Below, one piece after another: positions 57,756-64,000 of a DNA stretch of 64,000 bases. This DNA is from DASUZB01 sp036377075 (GTDB lineage: Bacteria > Actinomycetota > CALGFH01), in NCBI GenBank assembly GCA_036377075.1, contig DASUZB010000012.1, positions 10,758 through 74,757 of the forward strand, in the 5' to 3' direction. The notes under the pieces were generated by a model. That model was not told where the DNA came from. It made no database searches and saw only the letters and a program-made list of their open reading frames with translations. The position numbers were made by a program, and so were the translations under genes. Every line of letters begins with the position of its first letter. Within the stretch, counting starts at the first letter, position 1.

Positions 57756-57800
57756 CGAGCCTACGGGAATCGAACCCGCGTCACGAGCTTGGAAGGCGCG
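57756..57800 (-). tRNA. 3' half resembling tRNA-Gly (att-type remnant)
   Basis: On the minus strand, a loop CTTCCAA (anticodon TCC), a stem GCTCG, a T arm GGGTTCGATTCCC and a putative 3' acceptor strand (AGGCTCG) are present. The 5' half is missing, and the upstream anticodon stem has a mismatch. The 17 bases of the T arm are identical to those in the tRNA-Sec remnant about 660 bases away. It looks like a second integration relic and not a working tRNA. Confidence 0.5.
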
Positions 57801-58307
57801 TCCGGTCCGGCGTGCGAGCCAGGGTCGTCGGCCACATGCCGAGGTCGCAACCGGTCTTCGGTAGCCGCTGTTGACCGTAGGCGACCCTTCCATCCGGTGC
57901 TACGGGCACGCGGTGGGCATGGCCGGTGAGTACGAACGTGGCGCAGGCCTGGTGGCGATAGCTACCAGCTCGCGTGCAGGGTGGGGCCGGTCCTCGGCTA
58001 CCACCTGCTTCGTTGGCAAGCGCCCGTAGGGCGCGCGGCAGCTCCGGGAATGACCTCGCCGTTGTATCCGAGGTCGGGCGGTTACGCTACCAGCCGACAG
58101 GCAGATTGACCTGCGGTGTTGTTGTCTGCTGCTGACCGCTGATCCTGGATGGTTCGCGGCCCCTGCTCGGCCCGTGTAGGGATTGGAGGGGTAGGAGCCG
58201 ACCGGGCTGGACTCAGCAAGCGCGGGTAGTGGGTTCCTTGATCCGGTCCAGGGGTCACCCTTGGTCGAGACCGTCCGAGGCCGCCTCGGCGAGGAAGGAG
58301 CCACGAT
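57801..58307. other. Intergenic region with no recognised gene
   Basis: I see no open frame with coding-type composition, no tRNA and no repeat longer than a few bases in these 507 bases. The last 15 bases contain the ribosome binding site GGAAGGAG of the YciI-like gene. The rest may include its promoter. Confidence 0.5.
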
Positions 58308-58682
58308 ATGCGGGTGATGTTGATGATCAAGGGGGATCCGCAACCGGGCGCAGCGCCCAGCGAGGAGCTCCTCGGCGCGATGGGCAGCTACAACGACGAG
58401 CTCAAAGAGGCCGGCGTGCTCGTCGACCTGGCGGGGCTGCTCCCGAGTGGCATGGGGAGGCGAGTGCGGCTCGCTGGGGGGAACCGCGCGGTCATCGAGG
58501 GGCCGTTCCCAGAGTCGAAGCAGGTAGTCGCGGGCTACTGGATCCTCCAGGTGCAGTCGATGGACGAGGCCGTCGGATGGGCTGAGCGGTTCCCGTTCGA
58601 GGCGTGGTCCCGGATCTACCCGGGCGAGTACGGCGCCGAGGTCGAGATCGAGATCCGTCAGGTGTTCGAGCCAGAGGGTTAG
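58308..58682 (+). CDS. YciI-like (DGPF-type) protein
   Basis: The 124-residue protein starts RVMLMIKGDPQPGAAPSEELLGAMGSY and contains EAGVLVDLAGLLPSGMG, VIEGPFPESKQVVAGYWILQV and RFPFEAWSRIYPGEYGAEVEI. This is the YCII/DGPF ferredoxin-like fold that is often encoded beside ECF sigma factors; no sigma gene is present next to this one. ATG 58308 follows GAAGGAGCCACGAT. It appears to be cargo of the element. Ligand and role are unknown. Confidence 0.85.
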   Translation: MRVMLMIKGDPQPGAAPSEELLGAMGSYNDELKEAGVLVDLAGLLPSGMGRRVRLAGGNRAVIEGPFPESKQVVAGYWILQVQSMDEAVGWAERFPFEAWSRIYPGEYGAEVEIEIRQVFEPEG

Positions 58683-58943
58683 GAGTAGGCCAGAGACCGT
58701 GGGCAGATGCGGTGCGGCAAGCAATGCCCTGGTTTGAGGGTGAGGCCGGATCCCCGGTGGCCGTCGTGTCGTTGCCGGCCGAGGACGGCCGCCGCAGGCG
58801 GCCGCCCGCAGGGCCGGCCTTGAGGGTGTAGAGAAAGTCTTCACAGCTCGATGGGCGTGCCGTGAGGAGCGGGACACCAGCGCGTAGGGGGTGGTCGGCT
58901 CGTGCCCCGCTCCTGCTGCAGAGCGATGCTGGGCTGGCTGCTG

Positions 58944-59315
58944 TTACGGGCTCGGGCTGCGCGTCGCCCTGGTCGTCGTCGCCGTCGCCCACCGCAGGCT
59001 CGGCCCCAGCTCGTCGGCCACGACCTCGACCGCCGAGCGGCTGGTGCCGTCCTCGGCCTGCCAGGACCGCTGCTGCAGCCGGCCCACGACCACCACGCGG
59101 CTGCCCTTCGACAACGACGCGGCGGCGTGCTCGGCCTGGTCGCGCCAGACCACCACCGGGAAGAACGCCGGCTCGCCATCCCGCCACTGGTCGCCGTCGC
59201 GGACCCGGCTGGACACCGCCACCCGGAAGGTCGCCCGGGCGGTGCCGTTGGTGGTGTAGCGCAGGTCGGGGTCGTCGGTGAGGTTGCCGGCGAGGTAGAT
59301 GCTCGTCTCGGCCAT
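58944..59315 (-). CDS. ssb: Single-stranded DNA-binding protein
   Basis: The 123-residue protein has the SSB OB-fold: IYLAGNLTDDPDLRYTTNG, ATFRVAVSSRVRD, FPVVVWRDQAEHAAASLSKG, SRVVVVGRLQQRSWQAEDG and AVEVVADELGPSLRWA. The C-terminal acidic tip of a housekeeping SSB (DDDIPF) is missing and the tail ends in RSPSP, so it is probably an element-encoded SSB for replication. ATG 59315 is preceded by GGAGG at 7 bases. Flanking gaps (58683-58943 and 59316-59612) hold no gene that I can support. Confidence 0.9.
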   Translation of the reverse strand: MAETSIYLAGNLTDDPDLRYTTNGTARATFRVAVSSRVRDGDQWRDGEPAFFPVVVWRDQAEHAAASLSKGSRVVVVGRLQQRSWQAEDGTSRSAVEVVADELGPSLRWATATTTRATRSPSP

Positions 59316-59612
59316 GGTGCTGCCTCCTGCTGGTGCCTGGCCGGGCGGTGCTGCCCGTCCCCGTGGAACCGGGGAACGGTGGACCGGCTGGCATGCCGAA
59401 AGGCGCCCAGGGGCAAGCCGCAGAGCCAACGAACTCGGCCGTGGGTCAGGGTGCCGAGCGTCGCTCGGCTCGGGCGCCCGGGTTGGTTGGCGGGCTTGCG
59501 GCGGGGCGGCGGGCATGCCACTGCCGTCCGGCCAGATCCCTCCGCCCTGGGCGCAGCATGAGATCGAGGCTCGTGCTGCGAGAGCTGCCCGCACCTCGTC
59601 CCAGGCAACAGG

Positions 59613-59888
59613 CTAGCCCTGTGGCTGGCTGTCCTTGGGGAGGCCGCGCCGGGCTCGTCCGGGGTACTGCTTGGCTTCGGCGCGGACGTGGGCGATCAGC
59701 TCGGTCCACAGGTCGTCGTCGGGGAGCTGGTCGCGGAGCCTGGCGATTGCAAGGCGGATGACGTCGCTGGCCGACAGGGGCTGCTCGTCCAGGCGTGCCT
59801 GGGCGGCGAGCCGGCTGAGCCAGCGCCACTGCTCGTCGGTCACGTAGATGGTGGTGCGGTGGTACGACCGCTTTGCGTCCTGGGCCAT
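59613..59888 (-). CDS. Ribbon-helix-helix-like small protein
   Basis: The 91-residue protein begins with a short basic stretch and a strand HRTTIYVTDEQWRWLSRLAAQA, then SASDVIRLAIARLRDQLPDDD, in a pattern similar to RHH DNA-binding proteins. The C-terminus is basic (GRARRGLPKDSQPQG). ATG 59888 follows GAGGACTCG. It could regulate element copy number or excision, but the family is not certain. It lies just after a broken regulator gene on the same strand. Confidence 0.7.
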   Translation of the reverse strand: MAQDAKRSYHRTTIYVTDEQWRWLSRLAAQARLDEQPLSASDVIRLAIARLRDQLPDDDLWTELIAHVRAEAKQYPGRARRGLPKDSQPQG

Positions 59889-59962
59889 CGAGTCCTCGTC
59901 CGAGCGGGCTCCAACCGGAGCGATGCTCCCAGGAGTCTAGGCGCAGGTATGCCTTGGTGGCA

Positions 59963-60952
59963 CTACCCGGCGAGGGCGAGCTGGTCGTCCAGGGCGCGGA
60001 CGGGGCGGCTGTCGCGCCAGGGCTCAAGCTCAAGGCGGAGCTTGCGCACGTCTTGGAGGTTGGGCGCGACCTCCTGCCGGGTGGCCAGCGCGAGGGCATT
60101 GGCGCCGAGCTGGCAGGCCTCCTCGATGTTGCCCTGGCGCACGTGCGAGGTCGCCAGAGCCGTGAGTAGCCGCGGCCGGGTCTTCATCGCTTCGGGGTCG
60201 AGGGAGGCCAGCGCCGACGCCAGCACCTCCTGGGCGGCGTCGGGCCTGCCAAGCCGGGCAAGGGCCACGCCGCGCTCGCCGTCGAGGTAGGCGGGGTTGA
60301 AGAACGCCACCCGGGGCCGGCGGGAGGTGGGCTCGTCGGCCAGGCGGCCCATGATCGCGTCGGCCTCGTCCATGACGCGGAGGGTGGCGCGCTCGTCGCC
60401 GGCGAGCGCGTGCGCCTCAGCTTCCAGCGTGGCCAGCTATGCCCGGGTGCTGGGCGTGGCGTCGCTACGGCCAAACCCGTGCGTGGTCCCTTCCAGCCGC
60501 CGCAGCCTGGCATGAGGACGCTCGCGGTAGGCGGGCTGGACGCAGGAGCTGCCGACCAGGTAGGCACCCAGCGCCCGGTCGTCGGCCTCTTGGGCGGCCT
60601 CGATGCCGGTGCGGAAGTAGGCGCCGGCGGCCTTGCGGTCCTCAAGGTCCCAGGTGAGCCAGCCGGCCAGGCCGGCGGTCTCACCGGCGATCGAGCAGAG
60701 CTGCTGGCGCAGCGACGGCCGCGGCGATCCCTTGAGGAGTGAGGCCACGGTGTCGAGGTGGCCGACCACCGGGCCGAGCAGGGCCTTGGGGCTGACCTGG
60801 GATTCGAGTCCTTCCAGCGTCACCGTGACGTGTTCGAGCTCGGTGATGATCTCGCGGTCGAGGCGGCTGGGCTGGCGCAGCGCTGCCGAGAGGCGTTCCC
60901 AGGGCTGGACGGCGACGGAGGTGACCGCGAAGCCGGCGGTGACTCCGACGTG
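59963..60952 (-). pseudogene. Broken TPR-type regulator of the element (no HTH, internal stop)
   Basis: The minus-strand frame encodes a TPR-like protein of AICE regulators: it begins with VQPWERLSAALRQPSRLDRE, passes TLEGLESQVSPKALLGPVVG and ERPHARLRRLEGTTHGF, then meets an in-frame TAG at about 60437-60439 and resumes LATLEAEAHALAGDERATLR to its normal end QLALAG. The stop is most simply a TGG to TAG change. The N-terminal HTH is missing at 60952, where an upstream in-frame TAG (60953-60955) adjoins the transfer-gene fragment. It is a disrupted gene. The short frames 60437-60823 and 59963-60373 are its two halves. Confidence 0.7.
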
Positions 60953-61291
60953 CTACAAGAACGCTCGACTCGCGACAACTGCCAGGTCGCGGTCTGCTTC
61001 GCCACCCGCACCCTCGACGGCGCCGTCGCCGCCCTGGGCGAGGAGGTCCGCCAGCACCCTGAGGCCTCGCCGGTGCGCTTGAACGACCCCGCCTACGTGG
61101 GCGTGGCGGTGACCAGCCTGCCCGGCCGCTCCGGCTTCCACCAGGTGCGCACCCCGGCCGTCGATCCCGCCCAGCTCGCCACGATCGTCCGCGCGTCGGC
61201 TGGGCTGCGCCGCGACCCGGCCGAGCTGCTGGCCGGCCAGGTCCCGGGCCTGCGGGTCGCCCCGCCGCCCACGCCGGGGGAGGTCGCATGA
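60953..61291 (+). pseudogene. 3' fragment of an FtsK/SpoIIIE-type transfer protein (Tra)
   Basis: The plus-strand frame encodes VLQERSTRDNCQVAVCFATR, GAVAALGEEVRQHPEASP, YVGVAVTSLPGRSGFHQVRT and the tail ending TPGEVA, which resemble the C-terminal part of FtsK-like double-stranded-DNA translocases of pSAM2-type elements. The P-loop motor and N-terminal part are absent. Its stop overlaps the RepSA start (ATGA), as expected for the tra-rep order. The 5' border coincides with the broken regulator's missing N-terminus, so one deletion removed both. Confidence 0.65.
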
Positions 61292-62769
61292 CCGCGCCCA
61301 CCAGGATCGGCGAGGTCCTGCCCGGGGTGCTGGCCGAGGTCGTCGACCGCGCCGGCGACCGGTACGAACGCTGGGCCGAGCTGGTCGCCCAGGCCGGCTA
61401 CTGCGCCCACCCGATCCGGCTCGCCGGCTACGTCGAGCAGGTCGACCGGGCCACCGGCGAGCTGCGCGAGGTCTACGCCACCGACCGCGAGCCGGACGGG
61501 GTGCTGCTCATGGCCTGCGGCACCCGGCGGGCGTCGCGGTGCCCGTCGTGCGCGGCGGTCTACCAGGCCGACGCCTACCAGCTGGTCGCCGCCGGCCTGC
61601 AAGGCGGCAAGGGCGTCCCCGACACGATCGCGCAGCATCCACGGCTGTTCGTGACCTTCACCGCCCCGTCGTTCGGCCAGGTCCACACCCGCCGGGCGCA
61701 GGGGCGGCTGGTGCTGCCCTGCCACCCCCACCGCCAGGGCCGCACCTGCCCCCACGGCCGCCGGGCCGGCTGCTGGCAGCGCCACCAGGACGACGATCCC
61801 GAGCTGGGCGAGCCGATCTGCGGCGACTGTTACGACGCGCGCGGGCAGGTGCTGTGGAACGCGCTGGCACCGGTGCTGTGGCGCTACACCACTACCTACG
61901 CCGAGCGGGCGCTTGCCCGCCAGCTCGGCCTCACCCCAGCCCAGCTCCGCACCCTGGTGCGCGTCTCCTACGTGAAGGTGGCCGAGTTCCAACGACGGGG
62001 CGCGGTGCACTTCCACGCGATCGTGCGGCTGGACGCGGCCACGGCGTGCCGCTGTCCGGGCTGCCTGGCGCCGCCGCCCGAGGGCGTCACTGCCGACCAC
62101 CTCGAGGTGGCGATTCACCAGGCCGTCGCCAGCGTGCGGGTGCCGTGCCCACCCCTGGACGACGACCCCGCCGCGCCGGTCCTGTACGCGCGCTGGGGCG
62201 CCCAGCTTGACGTGCGCAACGTCACCCGAACCACCACGGGCGAGGACCCAACCGAGCTGAGCGCCGAGCAGGTGGCCGCCTACGTGGCCAAGTACGCCAC
62301 CAAGGCCACCGAGGACTTCGGCACGCGCCTGGACCACCGCATCGGCGCCGACGACCTGGACGACCTCGACCGGCACCTGCCCGCCCACGTCGCCGCCCTG
62401 GTGCGGGCCTGCTGGGAGCTGGGCGGCCGGGCCGAACTCGACGGGCTGCGGCTGCGCCGGTGGGCGCACATGCTCGGCTTCCGGGGCCACTGGCAGACCA
62501 AGAGCCGCCGCTACTCGGTCACCATGACCGTCCTCCACCGGGCGCGCGCCGAGTACGCCAAGCGGCGGCGTGCGCGCGACGGCGTGCCGCTGGACGCCTG
62601 GGGCCGCCCCGAGGACGACGAGCTCGTCGAGACCGTGGCCACCTGGGCGTACGTCGGCCGGGGCTACCAGACCGAGGGCGAGGCGTGGCTGGCGCTGTCC
62701 GCTGCCGCCAGGGCCAGGGAGCGGCGCCGCATCGCCCGGGAGGAACTGACCACCACGACGGCCGCATAG
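61288..62769 (+). CDS. repSA: RepSA-type replication initiator
   Basis: The 493-residue protein matches the replication initiators of pSAM2-like elements. It has Cys clusters (ASRCPSCAAVYQADAY, CPHGRRAGCWQRH, ICGDCYD), the HUH-type metal motif GAVHFHAIVRL (about 238) and a candidate catalytic Tyr region AYVAKYATKA (about 330), with WRYTTTYAERALARQLG between. It starts rolling-circle-like replication of the excised element. ATG 61288 follows GGGGGAGGTCGC and overlaps the preceding gene fragment. The protein looks intact. Confidence 0.92.
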   Translation: MTAPTRIGEVLPGVLAEVVDRAGDRYERWAELVAQAGYCAHPIRLAGYVEQVDRATGELREVYATDREPDGVLLMACGTRRASRCPSCAAVYQADAYQLVAAGLQGGKGVPDTIAQHPRLFVTFTAPSFGQVHTRRAQGRLVLPCHPHRQGRTCPHGRRAGCWQRHQDDDPELGEPICGDCYDARGQVLWNALAPVLWRYTTTYAERALARQLGLTPAQLRTLVRVSYVKVAEFQRRGAVHFHAIVRLDAATACRCPGCLAPPPEGVTADHLEVAIHQAVASVRVPCPPLDDDPAAPVLYARWGAQLDVRNVTRTTTGEDPTELSAEQVAAYVAKYATKATEDFGTRLDHRIGADDLDDLDRHLPAHVAALVRACWELGGRAELDGLRLRRWAHMLGFRGHWQTKSRRYSVTMTVLHRARAEYAKRRRARDGVPLDAWGRPEDDELVETVATWAYVGRGYQTEGEAWLALSAAARARERRRIAREELTTTTAA

Positions 62770-62790
62770 GTTCGGAACGAGGGAGACAGG

Positions 62791-63009
62791 ATGCATACAC
62801 TGGCGGAGCTTTCGGAGCTTCCACCCACGATCAGCGTGAGGCAGGCGGGGGAGCTGTTGGGCATCAGCCGCCGGGCTGCCTACCAGGCGGCCAGCGTCGG
62901 GGAGCTGCCCACGCTGCGCTTCGGCCGGCGCCTGCTGGTGCCCACCGCGCGCCTGCTGCAACTGCTTGGCCTTCCGCCCGAGGACTCCTCAGGCCAGGAC
63001 TCGTCGTAG
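62791..63009 (+). CDS. xis: Excisionase-like HTH protein
   Basis: The 72-residue protein has the MerR-type winged HTH of Xis proteins: ISVRQAGELLGISRRAAYQAASVGELP and RFGRRLLVPTARLLQLLG. It lies 21 bases after repSA and 6 bases before int, the standard order. Xis directs the integrase to excise the element. ATG 62791 follows GAGACAGG. Its presence suggests excision could still occur if the att sites are good. Confidence 0.88.
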   Translation: MHTLAELSELPPTISVRQAGELLGISRRAAYQAASVGELPTLRFGRRLLVPTARLLQLLGLPPEDSSGQDSS

Positions 63010-63015
63010 GCCGGC

Positions 63016-64000
63016 ATGCGAGGCAGCGTCTACAAGCGCGGGAGCACCTGGACGTGGGTGCTGGACGTTGGCGTGGACCCGGTGACGGGGAAGCGCCGGC
63101 AGCGCACCAAGGGCGGGTATCGCACCAAGCGTGAGGCCGAGCTGGCGCTGCGCGAGGTGCACGCCCAGCGGGCAGCTGGGACGTTCGTGGAGCCGAGCCG
63201 GGTGACGCTGGCCGCGTTCGTGGAGCAGTGGCTGGCGCACCTTGAGGTGATCGGGCGGGCGCCGAGGACGGTCGAGCGCTACCGGGAGCTGCTGCGCCTG
63301 CACGTGCTGCCCGAGCTTGGCCGCGTGCCCGTCCAGGCGCTGACGACGCTGGAAGTGCAGCGGCTCTACGCGCACCTGCTCACCTCGGGCCGGAAGGACG
63401 GCCGCCCGGGTGGGTTGTCGCGAACCACGGTCGGGCACGTGCACCGGGCCTTGCACCGGGCGTTGGAGCAGGCGGTGCGCTGGCGGCTGCTGAGCCGCAA
63501 CGTCGTCCGCGACGCCGAGCTGCCACCGGGGGAGCGGGCGGAGATGGTGACCCTGGACTGGGAGCAGGCGAAGCGGCTCCGGTCGGCGGCCGAGGGCTCG
63601 ACGCTTGAGATCTTCGTCGCGCTCGGCTTGGCGACCGGTCCCCGCCGGGGCGAGCTGCTGGCCCTGCGCTGGGCCGGCGTGGACCTGGAGGCCGGCGTGG
63701 TTCGCATCGAGCGGTCGTTGCAGCTGGTGGGCGGCAAGCTGCACGTCAAGCTGCCAAAGAGCGAGGCCGGCAAGCGGCTGGTGCCGCTGCCCCGCTCGAC
63801 GGTGGGGGAGCTGCGCCGCCACCGTGCCGCGCAGACCGAGCGGCGGCTGATGATCGGACCGCGCTACGACACGGCCGGAGACTTGGTGATCGCGAAGGCG
63901 GACGGGGCGCCATTCCGGCCCGACTACGTGTCGGGTGCCTTCCGCGCGCTGGTCCGCCGCGCCGGGCTGCCCGCCGCCATCCACGTGCACACCCTGCGGC
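63016..64000 (+). CDS. int: Tyrosine recombinase (integrase), truncated by window edge
   Basis: The frame from ATG 63016 is open to the end of the window: 328 residues, 3' end missing. The N-terminal arm-binding part has VYKRGSTWTWVLDVGVDPVTG and a SAM-like core domain (FVEQWLAHLEVIGRAPRTVER). The catalytic domain begins near 175 and includes the first active-site Arg in GPRRGELLALRW (about 209) and the HTLR of box II at the edge (about 325). The Tyr nucleophile is outside. It is expected to act on the tRNA 3' end, with the intact tRNA next to its 3' end. Confidence 0.92.
   Translation, partial: MRGSVYKRGSTWTWVLDVGVDPVTGKRRQRTKGGYRTKREAELALREVHAQRAAGTFVEPSRVTLAAFVEQWLAHLEVIGRAPRTVERYRELLRLHVLPELGRVPVQALTTLEVQRLYAHLLTSGRKDGRPGGLSRTTVGHVHRALHRALEQAVRWRLLSRNVVRDAELPPGERAEMVTLDWEQAKRLRSAAEGSTLEIFVALGLATGPRRGELLALRWAGVDLEAGVVRIERSLQLVGGKLHVKLPKSEAGKRLVPLPRSTVGELRRHRAAQTERRLMIGPRYDTAGDLVIAKADGAPFRPDYVSGAFRALVRRAGLPAAIHVHTLR

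Larger units (their letters stand above)
57756..64000 (+). mobile_element. Decayed integrative element of pSAM2 (AICE) type, right end outside window
   Basis: From left to right it contains a tRNA-like 3' remnant, an YciI-like gene, a single-stranded DNA-binding protein, a ribbon-helix-helix-like protein, a broken TPR regulator, a broken FtsK-type transfer gene, RepSA replication initiator, Xis and tyrosine integrase. Rep-xis-int with an adjacent tRNA target is the core of AICEs. The conjugation module seems to be lost by a deletion near 60.95 kb. The left limit could instead be 57090 if the tRNA-Sec remnant is the true end. The right end lies beyond 64000. Confidence 0.65.

Noticed and set aside
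57756..57830. Functional tRNA-Gly gene
   Set aside because: No matching 5' acceptor strand or D arm is found; only the anticodon loop and T arm parts fit.

Overview
The window is very GC-rich, has strong G/C preference at third codon positions, uses many GTG/TTG starts behind GGAGG-type ribosome binding sites, and encodes typical actinobacterial families: ECF sigma factors with SnoaL tails, a CGNR regulator, STAND-type regulators, a ROK-controlled ABC sugar locus and a RepSA-type replication initiator. I infer a high-GC actinomycete. The species cannot be named from this window.

Layout. 1-8.6 kb: the end of a TPR protein, HutF, a CBS protein, two VOC proteins, a CsaA-like tRNA-binding protein, an HhH-GPD glycosylase, and a PadR-regulator gene followed by a DrrAB-type ABC exporter. 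8.6-13.6 kb: an alkyltransferase-like protein, a truncated response regulator, two ECF sigma factors with SnoaL tails, an AHSA1-type protein, a CGNR regulator divergent from a secreted protein, and a coupled pair of small genes that looks like a toxin-antitoxin pair of HicA type. 13.6-25.3 kb: a sugar uptake and catabolism island with an MsmK-type ATPase, two BadF/NAGK-type kinases, a GH4 glycosidase, a ROK repressor with two matching candidate operators, a binding protein, two permeases, an FGGY kinase and a 2-hydroxyacid dehydrogenase. 25.4-30.4 kb: a crotonase, a LuxR-STAND regulator, an AhpD-like protein and a lipoprotein.

30.4-38.7 kb is the most unusual chromosomal part. A 440-bp leader carries two sets of repeats, one with a compensatory base change suggesting a structured RNA. 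It precedes two tandem heavy-metal-type RND pumps, a miniature adaptor lipoprotein between them, and a lipoprotein at the end that is paralogous to the one just upstream of the leader. 38.7-57 kb holds a GH26-like/beta-helix fusion whose catalytic glutamates seem to be missing, an ArsR-AHSA1 pair with a leaderless promoter and overlapping operator, assorted enzymes, a CHASE3 histidine kinase with a single-domain receiver, an XRE-STAND regulator, an orphan NuoF-like flavoprotein and two low-complexity exported proteins.

57.1 kb to the right edge looks like a decayed integrative element of the pSAM2 type (AICE). It has 3'-half tRNA remnants (Sec, and Gly-like) at its left side, and RepSA, Xis and tyrosine integrase genes at its right side. 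Near 60.95 kb a deletion seems to have joined an N-terminally truncated TPR regulator to the C-terminal piece of an FtsK-type transfer protein. The intact target tRNA should lie just beyond the right edge, next to the end of the integrase gene.
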